A stretch of 64,000 nucleotides of DNA from Shinisaurus crocodilurus (Eukaryota > Chordata > Lepidosauria > Squamata > Shinisauridae), in assembly GCA_021292165.1 (NCBI GenBank), contig JAHFWL010000172.1, forward strand, positions 1-64,000. Direction: 5' to 3'. Under the pieces are notes generated by a model. The model ran no database searches. It saw nothing but the letters and a program-made list of their open reading frames with translations, and was not told the DNA's origin. The position numbers and the translations under genes are program-made. Positions within the stretch are counted from its first letter, which is position 1, and each line of letters starts with the position of its first letter. Positions 1 through 11,854 of the stretch are shown here, piece after piece.

Positions 1-95
1 CCACCCACCTCCCTAGGTATTTGGTTCCATTGGCATAGTGCTTTAACAGCCAGGAAATTTTTTCCTGATGTTTAGGCGGAATCTGGGTTCATTCT
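1..95 (-). mobile_element. CR1 LINE 3' fragment, antisense
   Basis: The first 95 bases closely resemble positions 14640-14735, which lie inside an antisense CR1 3' region. Shared landmarks are a 'ggttccattg' stretch and 'tcctgatgttta'. The fragment runs off the left edge of the window, so its 3' end is not seen. It is non-coding here. It is a separate insertion from the sense-strand CR1 that follows. Confidence 0.7.
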
Positions 96-269
96 AAGCC
101 TCTGTAGCAGTTTGCCACCAAAATTCAGCAGCAAAACCACACACACACCCTTTTGTGTGGCACAGCAGCGGCAGGAATGTGGCCCGTGATGGGTCGGGGG
201 GGGGGGGGAATTGGCCCTGGACCCCTGGCTCATAACAATGATAGTCTACCACAAAATGTAGGGGGAAAG

Positions 270-2846
270 TCGGACTATAAAGCATAGTCTTCGATGTCTC
301 TATACTAATGCCCAGAGTATGGGCAACACAGACGAATTTGAACTCTTGATACTGGGCAAACGACTTGATAGGGATAACTGAAACCTGGTGGATGACTCCC
401 ATGGCTGGAATACAGCAATTGAAGGGTATAACTTGTTCAAAGGAACAGAAGCAACAGAAAGGGAGGTGGAGTTGCGCTGTATGTTAAGGATACTTTCTTT
501 CTCTGCACAAGATACAGGAAGAGGAGCTTGGCAGCACCATTGAGAGCATCTGGGTTAAAATAAAGGGGGCAAAGGATAAGACGAACATGGCGGTTGGAGT
601 CTACTACCGGCCACCCAATCAAGGAGACGAGGATGAAACTTTTGAAAAGCAAATTGCAAATGTTTCAAGGAGGCATGATGTGGTAGTAATGGGTGACTTC
701 AATTTCCCTGATATCTGTTGGGAGACTTATTCAGCCAAATGGCCCCTCCAAGAAATTCCTGAGTTGTGTTGCTGATAACTTCCTCCTACAGAAAGTGGAG
801 GAAGGAACTAGAGGATCGGCTATCCTTGACCTGATTCTAACCAACAGAGATGAGTTAGTGGATAAAGTGGCAGTTTCGGGAACTCTGGGGGAAAGTGACC
901 ATGTTATACTTGAGTTCTTGATTCTAAGGGAGCAAAGCTGAGTGTAGCCAAATACATACCCTGGATTTTAGGAAAGCCAATTTAACAAACTCAGAACAAT
1001 GATAAGTAAGATCCCATGACAAGCGACTCTAATGAGAAAAGGAGCCCAGGATGGGTGGGAGTTTTTAAAAAAGGAAATTTTAAAGGCACAATTGCAAACA
1101 ATTCCCACAAGGAAAAAAGGCAAAGGGCAACAGAAGAAGCCAATGTGGCTTCACAATAAACTCAAAGATGACCTGAAACAAAAAGGACACGTATAGGAAG
1201 TGGAAGGAAGGACAGGCTATAAGGGAAGAGTACAGGCAGGTAGCACAGAACTGCAGGAATAGTGTCAGGAGGCTAAAGCTGAGAATGAGCTAAGGTTAGC
1301 GAGGGATGCTAAACACAAGAAAGCTTTCTTCGGATACATGCACAGTAAAAGACAGAAGAAAGAAATGGTGGTTCAACTACGCGATGAGATGGCAAATTGA
1401 TACAGAAGACAAAGAAAGGCAGAAGTGTTCAATTCCTACTTCGGCTCGGTCTTCTCCCAAAGAGGGTCTATGACCCTCCTGGCAAACCTGAAGTGCAGAC
1501 TGTAGGGGCAGGACTGCAGCTTGAGATTGATAGGCAAATGGTCAAGGAGCACCTGATTACTCTGAATGATTTAAATCTCCAGGGCCTGATGAACTGCATC
1601 CTAGTAATAAAGGAACTGGCAGAAGAACTCTCAGAACCACTGTTTATCTTTGAGAAATCATGGAGGACAGGTGAAGTGCCAGATGACTGGAGGGGGGCAA
1701 ATGTTGTTCCCATCTTCAAAAAGGGCAAGAAGGAAACCTAGGAACTTAGGCCAGTCAGTCTGACATCAATCCCTTTGAAAATTTTGGAGCAGATTATAAA
1801 GAAGTCAGTCTGCAAGCACCTTGAAACAATGCAGTGATTACTAGAAGCCAGCATGGATTTGTCAAGAACAAATCCTGCCAGACTAATCTGATCTCATTTT
1901 TTGATCGGGTAACCTCCCTTGTGGACTATGGGAATGCGGTGCACATAATATATCTGGACTTCAGCAAAGCTTTCGACAAAATGCCTCATGATATCCTGGT
2001 TAGCAAGTTACCGGTAACTAAAAGTGGGCTAGATGGAACAACTATCAGGTGGATCCACAATTGGCTACAGAATCAGACTCAAAGAATGATTATCAATGGT
2101 TCCTTCTCAAACTGGGGAGAGGTAACGAGTGGGGTACCACAGGCTCGGTCCTGGCCCGGTGCTCTTCAACATTTTTATTAATGACTTGGATGAGGAGTAC
2201 AGGGAATGCTTATCAAATTTGCAGATGACACAAGTTGGGTGGAACAGCTAATACTCTGGAAGACAGAAACAAAATTCAAAGTGACCTAGATAGGTTGGAG
2301 CGCTGGGCCGAAAACAACAGAATGAATTTAATAGGATAAATGCCAAGTGCTGCACCTAGGGAGAGGAAACCAAATGCAGAGTTACAGAATGGGGGACACT
2401 TGGCTCAACATACTACAAGTGAGAAGGATCCTGGAATTGTGGTAGATCACAAACTGAATATGAGCCAGCAATGCGATGTGGCTGCAAAGAAGGCAAATGC
2501 TATTTGGGCTGCATTATAGAAGTATAGCTTCCAAATCGCGGAAGTGATAATTCCCCTTTACTCGGCACTGGTTAGGCCTCATCTTGACACGGAATAATGG
2601 GCTCAAGTTACAGGAACCTAGATTCCACCTAAACATCAGGAAAAATTTCCTGACTGTTAGAGCAATAAGACAATGGAATCAACTACCTATGGAGGTGGTG
2701 GGCTCTCCCAGTCTGGAGGCATTTAAGGTGCAGCTGGACAGACATCTGTCAGGGATGCTTTGACCTGGATTCCTGCACTGAGCAGGGGGTTGGACTCGAT
2801 GGCCTTGTAGGCCCCTTCCAACTCTACTTTTCTATGATTCTATGTA
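270..2846 (+). mobile_element. CR1-clade LINE, degenerate, near full ORF2
   Basis: Conceptual translation in shifting frames gives the APE-type endonuclease first (N-A-Q-S-M-G-N near 310, YYRPPNQ near 603, GDFNFPDI near 690), then the reverse transcriptase: VVPIFKKGKK near 1700, YLDFSKAFDK near 1950, SGVPQ near 2130 and the catalytic FADD at 2218-2229. The 3' end has the CR1 signature 'ggactcgatggccttgtagg' and finishes in a short 'ctatgattctatg' repeat at about 2831-2844. Several frameshifts and stops separate the pieces, so no functional protein is encoded. The 5' boundary is uncertain. A poly-G run at about 197-208 lies just upstream in sequence I cannot assign. Confidence 0.9.
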
Positions 2847-3171
2847 TAATGCAGGCCAGAATTTATTTTATTTCTAGTTAGGACTGATAGCCACCCTTGA
2901 AAATATTTTCTTAAAGCAGCAATGTTATCCCCACATTGCAAGTGAGCGGGCAAGGCTGCGTCTAGCTTTCTGGGATTCAGCGTTACCACCCTCATCAACT
3001 TCTTGTAAGAAGGCAGTTGAACATATAGGCTCTTCCCAAATCCATGGATGTCCTGCGCAAGCAAGAAGTGTGCTCCTTGGTGCAGAATTCCCTGTCCCCA
3101 AAGTCTAAGGTTGCAATTCTATTTCATAAAGCAAGTTCATAGGTAACAAGTTTGGACTCATTTCCATGGAC
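2847..3171. other. no recognisable feature
   Basis: About 325 bases between the CR1 end and the SINE. The only open frame is a short minus-strand one with no recognisable similarity. Confidence 0.4.
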
Positions 3172-3410
3172 TTTATTTATTTTTTATTTATTATATTTAT
3201 ACCCCGCCTTTTTTCCTGCAAGGAACCCAAGGTGGCTTACATAATCCTCCTCCTCTCCATTTTCCTCACAACAACCCTGTGAGGTAGGTTAGGCTGAGAG
3301 TCAGTGACTGGCCCAAAGTCACCCAGTGAGTTTCATGGCCGAGCGGGGACTAGAACCCGGATCTCCCGAGTCCCAGTCCAACACTCTAACCACTACGCCA
3401 CACTGGCTCT
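3172..3410 (-). mobile_element. tRNA-derived SINE (squamate type), antisense
   Basis: Read on the minus strand, it starts with a tRNA-like head ('agagccagtgtggcgtagtg') containing a B-box-like 'gggttctagtcccc' stretch. The body includes 'gggtgactttgggccagtca'. It ends in a tail with 'ggcggggtataaatat' and A/T-rich short repeats. The same element appears in sense at 16903-17155 and as fragments at 29448-29570 and 31393-31530. It resembles the tRNA-head SINEs common in squamates, whose tail is thought to be recognised by a partner LINE. Confidence 0.85.
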
Positions 3411-3509
3411 TTCTAGCCAAATATTTCTTTTTTAAAAAAGAAAAGAAAAACCTGGAAACGGGGGGGGACGGGACCTCTGGGAAAGTGTATGCAAACATTT
3501 AATTATTAT

Positions 3510-3932
3510 GACCTTGTTCGGACATAATGGCAGCGTTCAGCAGCAATTTGTAGGTTAATTAATTAACCTACAACTTGCAGGGCCACACCCAACACAAGCC
3601 GCTTCCGGTTTCCAGCAACAACCTGTGAATGCCGCATTCGTAGGTTGTTACCATGATGTCCAAACCTGGGCACCTGGAGTTGTTTCTGGACTAAACACCC
3701 CAAGTTAACCCAAGAACAAACCATGGGCTCACTTGGGATTGTTTAAACCACGAACAACCCCAAGTTCAGACGTCACAATAACAACCTATGAATTCCAGGT
3801 TCAGATGTCACGGTAACAACCTACAAATACAGCATTCGTAGGTTGCTGCTGTAAACCAGAAGCAGCATGTGCTCATCCCCACAATTCACGAGTTAACTGT
3901 TAATTCGTGGGTAACATCTGAACAGCCCCAAT
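3510..3932. mobile_element. putative non-autonomous DNA transposon (foldback)
   Basis: The segment is built of short inverted and direct copies of 'aacctacaa'/'ttgtaggtt' and 'cattcgtaggttg'. It has imperfectly complementary ends: 'cttgttcggacat' near 3512 and 'atctgaacagcccc' near 3917. There is no coding capacity. The ends look hAT-like, but I could not identify a clean target-site duplication, so the class is uncertain. Confidence 0.45.
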
Positions 3933-4585
3933 GATTCTAGTTGCAGGATGCGGGTTTCCGGGTCACAGGATTTTCCTAGGGACAGGAGCACAGACAGAGA
4001 CTTCTGATCTTTGGAAGCTGCCCCATCTTGCCACAATAACTTATTGTCTTAAATAAGTAGGATCTATAGGTACAAAAGAGGCAATGGATCTTTTTAACAA
4101 AACCGCTGGGCCAGCCACAATTGTCAACTGCTACTAAATCACATATTAACCAACATCAACATCTTACTGCAGCCACTGTCAACACACTTCCAGGTAAGAA
4201 GCCACGAAGGCAGTTCATCCTGCTACGACCAAAGGGCTATCGCCAGAGACATTTTAGTTTTCAGTGCTATTATATGAATACAAGGAAGTGAAATGAGGAG
4301 CCATTTAATCCGGTGATGTCAGATGATTACAAACAAGGGCAGCAACACGGAAACTCAGAAGCAGCAGCAACAGTCTCTCTTTTAGTGTGTTCTTCTGGTA
4401 AGAAGGCTCAAATGGGAAGGCACACAGCGGAGAAGACGTGTTATTTGCCAGGAAACATCACAACTTGAGGTCCCTAACTCCTACAAGATGCAGGCACTTC
4501 CCTGTTGCTGAGGAGACTCAATTCATACATCACAGAATTTGCTGGATGCTTTACAACTTGAACTAAAGGGTCAAGATTTCCCAGT
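3933..4585. other. no recognisable gene or repeat
   Basis: Unassigned sequence of ordinary composition with no convincing open frame. Confidence 0.4.
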
Positions 4586-4727
4586 TTTCCCCATGCAGTG
4601 TGCTTCAGATGTTTTGGACCAAAGCTCCTAGCATTCCTGACCACTGACCATGGTCAGTGGTCCATGCTGGCTGGGGCTGATGGGAGCTGAAGTCCAAAAC
4701 ATCTGTGGAGCACCACATTGGGGAAGG
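4586..4727. mobile_element. palindromic MITE (hAT-like ends)
   Basis: A near-palindrome. The left arm 'cagatgttttggacc' is mirrored by 'gtccaaaacatctg', and the outer 'ttccccat' is mirrored by 'ttggggaa'. The centre has 'gaccatggtc'. The centre resembles the 'ggctggggcatgctgggagt' unit of the element at 30445-30739, so the two are probably relatives. Confidence 0.65.
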
Positions 4728-5639
4728 TCGTTCCACATTTACATCCCATCCTTTGGTCCTGACACTTTCAGATTTTACCAAGGACTCTGCCTGAAAGTGC
4801 TGAAGCGTTCTGAACTATCCCAAACTGCAGAGTCTAGGTGACTGTACAGGACTTAAAAAGCAGAAAGTGATTAGAGTTCCACAAAGTGAAACCAGAAGCA
4901 TGGAACAGGATCACAGAGATTCCAGACTTCCCCTGACCTGCCTAATCCAAACGAAGGAGCATTTAAGGCAGCAGCAGTTCAACACTACCTCAAACGGAGC
5001 AAATGCTTTCAATGCTATGCTATCTGAGCACATTTCAATACTGCTGTAGAATACTGTTAAGTTGGGACAACAGCTTCACAAGTCAATATATTACATAATC
5101 ATATATAAACTGCAGAAGTGAGAGGGAAGGACACTCTGGCATCTGTCACATGCTTGGAGAATAAGGACCACAGGGAAGGTACACTCCCCCCCTCCCAGGA
5201 AGAATGCCACAGATTCATGGCGCAGGGAAAAGCAAAGGCCAGGGTACAAGCCTTTAAAATAAAATAAAAAATAAAAAATGATAAAAAAACATCAGCGGAT
5301 GCAGCTGCTTGAGAGAGCACCAAGATGATACAACAAAAAGCTGCAGGTAGGTACGGGTCAAAAGGCATCAAGGAGGCCTGGTGCCAACATCATCAGATGC
5401 AGGGTCCTTCAGCCCAGACTGAGAAGAAGGGCCACCCAACGCTGGCAGGGACATTATTTGTGGCGTGTCAAGTTTTTAAAGCTGGAAGCATTATACAGAT
5501 TATGCCTCACATCATCCACATGGCACACAATTAGAAAAGTGGTTGCGGGCTCGCCACTGTTCTGCATTAAAATGCAACCATCCCACAAATCTCCAGCATC
5601 CCTTGAAAGGAAGGGAGCCATTTTAGGTCTGGGGGCTGG
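4728..5639. other. no recognisable gene; short A-rich tract
   Basis: Nothing assignable apart from an A/T-rich stretch 'aaataaaataaaaaataaaa' near 5259. Open frames here are short and unlike known proteins. Confidence 0.4.
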
Positions 5640-7330
5640 GTGACGTCAGGGGTGGGGCTAAAGCGCCGGCTGGGGCTCCTCTGCTCCCGCCAGTCTCCAT
5701 CCGGGAGGCTGCTTTCGCTCTGCACAGGCAACTGGGGAAAGTGTGGGTGGGGCAAAGCACGCCGAGGTAAGCGTGCCAAGGGAGGAGTGGACGCATCCAG
5801 CACCTCAAGAAGTGCGGAGTATCCCAGCGCGGGGGGATGCGCGCGCGGCGCAAAGTGGCCGGGCCATGGCTCAGGCATCCGGCACCCTCCCCCTCCCTTC
5901 TGAGGGGACAGGGCTTCGGGGAGGGGCCTGAGGCCACGCTGGGTGGATGGCCTGGCGAGCCGGATTTGGCCCATGGGTTGCGGGCTCCCGATCCCTGCCT
6001 TACACAGACGTGATGTCCCTCCTGCCACGAGAAGCCAACTTAGGTGCCACACCTGTGGAGTTATTACCCTAACCGTGACAAGAAACCAGAACACCACATC
6101 TTTCTCCTAAATGTGAGAAGCCGTAACTACCCAGGTGAACACTCTCGGGACAAACGTAACATGTATGCCGGGTGATCAAAGATAAGGCTACGTTAATGCC
6201 CGTTATTACTGCAGCCGGGAAAAGTGCCGCCTCCGTTTGACGGGAACGAGGTTTGTCCGCACAAGAAGGCGCGCCTTGAGCAAAGTCACCATTTCACTCA
6301 AGAAGGGGCGCCGCGTCCCCCAGAGTCGAGATTCCCCGGAAACCTTCCGATCCTGAAGATGCAGCGCAAGAGGGAGCTCTGCCGCGCGCACTCTGGCGGC
6401 GCATCTTCGGGAAGGCGCGCGGCGGCGGCGGCGGCGAGGGGCCCCGCGGAGGAGCCCGCCCTGCCCTGCCCGCCCATGCAGGGGAGCGAGCGCTCTCGGA
6501 GCCAGCCTCGGGCGGGCTGGCTGGCTGGCTGGCGGGGCGGCTGCGTGTGCGGGGCTGCTCGCGGGGCTTCGGGGACACACACACACCGCCGCGCGCGCGC
6601 GCGCCCCCTTGGAGGCCCCGGCCCCGCCAGAGCGCCCCGCGTGCCGCTGCCCCGGACCGAGCAGAGGAGGGCGCTCTTCCCGGGAGCGGCGCTCTTCCTA
6701 TGCTCAGAGGCACTCTCGCCCGTTCACAGCCAAGATTTAATAGCGGCGGGGACGAGGTGCGCGGAGGGGCCCGGCTGCGCGGGTCCCCAGGCAAGAGCCG
6801 CCCCCGCCGCCCCGCCCTGGCCCGGAGCGGGGCAGCCGGGCCCGCGCCCGCCCCCCGGGAGGGAGAGCAGGACGCGCCGGGAACTCACCGCGGACGCAGA
6901 GGAGGGACATGGCGGCCGCGCTGCGGCCGGCCGGGCCGGGCCGGGCCGGCCGGCCTCACCGCAGCGGGCCGGGCTCAGGGCGGCGAGGGCTGGTCCCCCG
7001 CCCGCCGCCGCCTCTTCTTCCTGCCGCCCGGCGCCCGCCCCTTCTCCGCATGCCCCCCGAGGCCGGTCCCGAACCCGCGACCCTGAGGCGGAGGCGCGCG
7101 GCGGCCCCCCGAGAGGCGCGCAGGAGACCCCGTCGCGAAGGGCGCCGCCGCGGAGAGGGCGAGCCGGAGCCGGAGCCAGATCGGCGCATCGCCCGGTAGG
7201 GGCCCTCGCCGCCCTTGGGCACGCTCCCCGCGTCCAATGGGCTCCGAGGGGCGGCGCCGGCCTGCCCTCCCTGCTGCTGGTCGCCCCCCCCCCCTGGCCC
7301 CCACCTTGTGGCCACGCCCCCCTTCAGGAG
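5640..7330. promoter_or_regulatory. CpG island, probable gene promoter
   Basis: The segment is strongly GC-rich with undepleted CpG, densest at about 6220-7330, unlike the flanking AT-rich sequence. It contains CCG/CGG runs, GC-box-like motifs and a (CA)n/(CG)n patch near 6571-6603. Very long open frames on both strands are a by-product of the low stop-codon frequency in GC-rich DNA. A minus-strand first exon sits inside it at 6889-6910. This is the structure expected of a vertebrate housekeeping promoter. Confidence 0.75.
6889..6910 (-). CDS. probable first coding exon of an unidentified gene
   Basis: On the minus strand the CpG island contains 'gcggccgccATG', a near-optimal Kozak context. 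Seven full codons follow (M-S-L-L-C-V-R) plus one base, then an excellent splice donor, GTGAGT, starting at 6888. The exon would contribute 22 coding bases in phase 1. The rest of the gene would lie toward lower coordinates and probably leaves the window, since I found no convincing acceptor and coding exon between 1 and 6888. The product is not recognised from so few residues. A non-coding transcript or chance arrangement cannot be excluded. Confidence 0.5.
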
Positions 7331-8215
7331 CCGGCCGGCCTTTGGGAGGGGGCGCCGCAGTTTCCGTGGATGGGGATCCCCTCCCCGCGCCCCCTGCTCT
7401 GCAGCCTGCGCTGCTGGGCCCCAGCTCCCCAGCACCACAGGTCTTCCATCGTGGGACTTGCCCCCAAGGGACGACGGGCCGCCCCAGCCCCAGATGTTCG
7501 TTGCATGGCCGATTCCGTGCAGCGCTTGGCTGTGTCTCCTCAGCAGTGAGCGAAAAGCACTTTTCACGTGCGTAGGGGCACCCTTTTCTTTCATGGCATT
7601 GTTTTATCTGTCCCAGGATGCGGTAGCTCTGACATCCCAAGCAGGTTTGGGGGCTTGAATTAACCCCCCCCTTACCCAAATGGACTTAAATGCAGTTCCA
7701 GCCCCACTCGCCCTCCCCCGCCCCCACCAACAACAACTGCTCTGTGGGAAGGAACATTATGAATTGTTAGTATTTTAATGCTGATTGTCACAGACTTATT
7801 AATCTAGCCTTATGTTCCTTGGAAGGATTTGTATCCTCAAAGGCAAGATATAATAACTGCAATAATACATAAATATGTATTTTATTTATTTATAATACGT
7901 TTCAGGCAGCTTTTCAGGGCAGGAGCCCTTCTATATAAACACAGAAGCTGAGGAGGAAGTGTTCTAAAAGTGCTGGACAGATCCTCCAGCAGCACTTGTG
8001 GCCCCTACCTGCTGTACTGGATAAAAACCGCACGTCCAAGATGTGCATTAGTAAGAGTGGAAAGTCTCTTAAATGCAGAGTGTTTCCCCAGTCTAATTCG
8101 GAAGGCCCTCCCGAGGGAACTTTAGTGCAAGATGTTTTGTTAGTATTCCCATTACCTTTGGCTTTCTCTGCACATTTGTTGCTGGCCTTGGAGGGGAGAG
8201 ACTGCTAAAATATTA
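7331..8215. other. flank of CpG island; nothing recognised
   Basis: GC content falls away by about 7560. An A/T-rich stretch near 7870-7935 resembles a retroposon tail but is too short to classify. Confidence 0.35.
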
Positions 8216-8313
8216 AGGCGGCAATCCTACGCACACATACCTGGGAGTAAGTCCCACTGACTGAACTCCATGGGGCTCACGTCCCCAGTAAGCATGCATA
8301 GGGTTGCACTGTA
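8216..8313. mobile_element. palindromic MITE ('gcaatcctac' type)
   Basis: A near-palindrome of about 95 bp. 'gcaatcctacgcacac' at the left is complementary to 'catgcatagggttgc' at the right, with 'ctgggagtaagtccc' mirrored by 'gtccccag'. Single arms of the same kind occur near 16565-16600, 18750-18790 and 53335-53372. It is a common small foldback repeat type with no coding content. Confidence 0.6.
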
Positions 8314-8835
8314 AGGAAGCTGTGGGGCTCTCCTCCTGCACCTGGGAAGGACCATCCTTCTGCCAGGGAAGATGGCTGTAGCAACCGCCGCAGCACTGTC
8401 TTGAGCAGGCTGGGGCAGCACATGGGTCTGATCTGTGTGGCCACCTGTTTCTGTTTGCTTTTTGCTGCAGTTTGCTTTGTATGCCCTTGCTGGAAAAGCA
8501 AATAAGGAAAAGCCCCAGTTAAACAAATGATATGCACAACATATGACTCAACCCTCGGCCAGTCCATGTGAGCCACGCAGGTGAGTGTGGTTGCTGCCAG
8601 CTCACACCAACTGCCCCAGAGTAAGTTTGGCATGGCTGCGGCTTGCTTTGCCTCATGGCCATCACCCAAAGGCCAAGCAAAACTCAAGAGGGTGGGAGGC
8701 GGTGATCACAGAAAAGGCAGTGGCCCGGCCTCCGGGTGCGAAGCTGGCAGCTGGGAGGTCAGTGGCCATCCCTGTTGGCCCTGCTCCCCTCTAGTCATCG
8801 GGATGGGCTTCCTTCAGTGATCCAGGCCTGCTAAT
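8314..8835. other. no recognisable feature
   Basis: Overlapping small open frames on both strands, with no recognised similarity. Confidence 0.3.
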
Positions 8836-9290
8836 GTCCCACTGGGTTTACTGTAATGCATTCTATGTGGGGCCGCCTTTGAAAACGACCTGGAAACTTC
8901 CACGCATTCAGAATATGACTGTGAGATGGCAAACCAGAACTGGCCATCACCATATAATGCCAGTACTCTGTCCTCATCCTAGCTGGCTTCTGGGCCCAGC
9001 TCAACATGCTGGTCTTGACCTTCATGGCTTGCAATCAGGGTACCTGAAGGATCACCTCCCCTCATGTGTACCTGCCCGGACCTTGAGATCATCTCAGAAG
9101 GCCTTCTCCAAAATGCTTATTTGGATTATTGGCCTTTCAGCAGTGGCCCCTCAGTTGTGGAATGTCATCCCCAGAGAGGTTCACCTGGTGCCTAAGTTGT
9201 TGTCTTTTGGGCACCAGGCAAACACCTTTTTAATTTCCCAGGATTTTAAAGTCTGCTTTAGCTTTTCACTCCGTTTTATTGACTTATTTA
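8836..9290 (+). mobile_element. L2/L3-like LINE 3' region, old, interrupted
   Basis: The translation has remnants of the reverse-transcriptase C-terminus: Y-C-N-A-F-Y-V-G-P-P-L near 8848 and a V-A-P-Q-L-W-N motif near 9145. These match the same region of the better preserved copy at 28676. The copy is highly decayed. It appears to resume at about 10140-10275, which holds a 3' tail in the same orientation, so the minus-strand LINE between them is probably a later insertion. Confidence 0.65.
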
Positions 9291-10140
9291 CTTATTTACA
9301 GTATTTGTATACGGCTCCATATCTAAGCAGATTCCAGAGCAGTGAACAATTAAAATAAAAACAAATAAAAGAAACAAAAACAATAAATTTAAAAAAGGTA
9401 ACACCAAGGTAATGGTGGTTGGAGAGCAGAGAAGTTTCCCGGAACAAGGAGGTCTTTAGCAGGCACTGAAAGCAGCGGAGTGTCGGAGCCTGCCTGATCT
9501 CCAGAGGCAGGGAGTTCCAAAGAAATGGAGCCACCACACCGAAGGCCCTTCTCCTGGTGGACTCCAATCGGGCCATAGGTCCTGGAACCACCAGGAGAAT
9601 GACCTCAGTGACCGGATAGGTTGATAAGGGAGAAAGCACTCTCTCAGGTAACCTGGTCCCAAGTTGTTTTGGGCTTTGTACACAAGTACCAGAAACTTAA
9701 ACCTGGTCCGATAGCGAATAGGTAGCCTGTGCAGTTCCCTCGGCAAAGGAGTTGCATGCTGAAAAGGGGCATCCCGACAACAGCCGAGCTGCTGCATTCT
9801 GCACTAGCTCCAGTTTCCGGAGCAGCCTTAAGGGCAGCCCCATAGAGCGCATTGCAGTAGTCCAGTCTTGAGGTTACGAGCGCCTGTATCACTGTGGCCA
9901 AGCGATCCCTGTCCTAGAGAGGCCGTAGCTGGCCAACCAATCAAAGATGGTAAAAGGAACTCTGAGCTGCCATGGTCACTTGGGACTCCAGCGACAATGA
10001 TGGATCTAGGAGTACTCCCAGACTACGAACCTGATCTTGAAAGGGTGCAACCCCATCCAGAACAGGCAATGAGCCTATCTCCTGGACTCGGGATCCACTC
10101 ACCCACTTCCGTCTCGCCAGGATTCAGCCTCAGTTTATTG
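9291..10140 (-). mobile_element. L2/L3-like LINE 3' region, antisense, nested
   Basis: On the minus strand the translated remnants run L-R-L-N-P-G-E-T-E-V (near 10120), L-G-V-L-L-D (near 10000), T-S-R-L-D-Y-C-N-A-L-Y (near 9865), R-R-A-F-G-V-V-A-P (near 9540) and L-W-N-S-L-P (near 9520). These are the C-terminal part of a non-LTR reverse transcriptase. A tail of 'ttatttactta'-like repeats lies at the 9290 end. Frameshifts make it non-functional. Confidence 0.75.
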
Positions 10141-10275
10141 GCAGTTCTGGCCTTATTGTTTTATTCTCCAATACTGTGTTTGGGCTGTGTTATTTTTACT
10201 GTTCCCTTTTATTTACTGTCAATGAATTTTTAAATGGTTTTCTGTTGCAAGCAGCCCGATAACCGTTTGTTACAG
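10141..10275 (+). mobile_element. resumed 3' tail of the interrupted plus-strand LINE
   Basis: A/T-rich 3' tail in plus orientation ('ggcctataaatgcagtaagt' at its end). It fits the missing end of the element at 8836-9290. Confidence 0.5.
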
Positions 10276-11605
10276 GTGGCCTATAAATGCAGTAAGTAAA
10301 CAAACAGGCTCCTGCTGACCCCTGGTTGCCTACACATACTTCCAGGTCGCTTTCTGGCCCTGCCTTGACAGCAGGTTAATTTGGTGTTCACGGCTCCCGG
10401 CTCCCGTGGCCGCTCTATCTATCCGCTGCTGTCCCTGCCTGGGTTCATCCTTGCTGCCGCTTGCCCCCCTGGCTGGCTGGGCCTTTGCTACAGCTTTGAG
10501 ACCACGGAAGCCTTTGCCCACCTTGGGGCCTGATCTCCCTGCCAAGACTGATGCAGCCTGTACAAATAACCTTGGTGAGAACGCCATCCACTAGGCTAAC
10601 CTGCCACTTCTGCGCCCAGCCCCAGGAGCCCCACTAAAGAAAGGACTGAGGCCGCTTTATTGGGATGCATTTGCAGGGGCAGTTTCAGGCTGGTCAACTG
10701 CCATGCGCGCGCCGCTGGGTTGCGTTTGTGCTTGACTGGGGGTAGCTTGGTGTTAAATCATGGGTGGAAGATCTGGCCATAATCCGTTGGGGCACGTGAC
10801 AGATTACCCAGTTCACTGTGGCAAAAGCTCATGCCACAGTGACATAGGGAGGCTTCAACTGCCATAGGACTCTTTGTCCAGCTAAAGGAACTCCTTGTCC
10901 CTGTGAAGTATCTTTAAAAAACCCCTGAATGAGCCTGATAGCAAAGCCCCCAAGTGGGCACCTGCACTCGAGGATGGCAGCCAGTAGGACCCCTGCAGCG
11001 CAGGATTGAATTGCCCCACTTTGATCCGGTGTCGGAGTGCTTCCGGTGCTGGGTCTGCCTGCAACTTACAAGGCGCTGCAGGCCGGGTGGGAAGAGGGAG
11101 GGGCATTGTTCGGCCATTGCCTAGCAACGGGGCACCGGCTGAGCTCCACAAGAGCAGCGAGAATAACAGATAAAAATGCAAGGGCCCGGTGACATCACCC
11201 AGGTCTTAGCAGTGGTCTCCACAGTGACATGATGTTGTCATAACAGGGCAATCACAGAGATGCGTCCTCTTTATGGACAGCCTTCAGGCAGTTCTTGCAA
11301 CTCCCTGATTTCTTTTTAAAAATATTTTATTCATTTGAGAACATCTATACGCCACCCTTCCAATGTAAAACAAAGCTACATCAATTCTAAATCAACAGCT
11401 CCTAAACCAATAAAAATGGGAAATGGACACAGCAGATAGAACCAACTAAAACAAGGGATCAGACCACTCAGATCTTCAACCCGGGCAATAAATTCCCACG
11501 CAGAGAAAGACCAAGTGCCAGATTCCTGGTCTAAGCTGGTGATGGAGGTTTGGTTCTGCCTTTGAAATGCCAGGCCTGAAAGATTCCAAAATCCATATTA
11601 GCCTA
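10276..11605. other. no recognisable gene
   Basis: Moderately GC-rich unique-looking sequence to about 11220. An A/T-rich segment at about 11310-11460 could be a decayed retroposon tail. No convincing coding frame. Confidence 0.35.
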
Positions 11606-11854
11606 CAGTAATACCTTGGATTGCAAGTAACTTGGTTTGAGAGCGTTTTGCAAGACAAGCAAAATTTTAAATATTTATTACTTTTTTTTTAACTTGATAT
11701 ACAAGCGACGTCTTGCAATACAAGTACTGTAGTACGGCTTAAATTAAAAATCTCTGCACAAATTTTTTTGGGGGATTTCATTTTGATATACAAGTGTTTT
11801 GGATTACAAGCACCTTTCCAGAACGAATTATGCTCTCAATCCAAGGCATGACTG
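11606..11854. mobile_element. Tc1/mariner-type MITE, copy 1
   Basis: The ends are CAGTAATACCTTGGATTGC and the complement of CAGTCATGCCTTGGATTG, flanked on both sides by TA, the target duplication of Tc1/mariner transposons. Subterminal 'gcaagacaagca' and 'cttgcaatacaag' motifs repeat inside in both orientations. There is no transposase. A second copy lies at 27347-27623. Confidence 0.8.

Noticed and set aside
5567..6097. 176-codon minus-strand open frame
   Set aside because: Compositional frame in GC-rich island sequence; no recognisable protein features.
6224..7549. 441-codon plus-strand open frame across the CpG island
   Set aside because: The translation is Arg/Pro/Ala/Gly low-complexity. 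Equally long frames exist in other frames and on the other strand, as expected for GC-rich DNA with few stops. No domain is recognisable.
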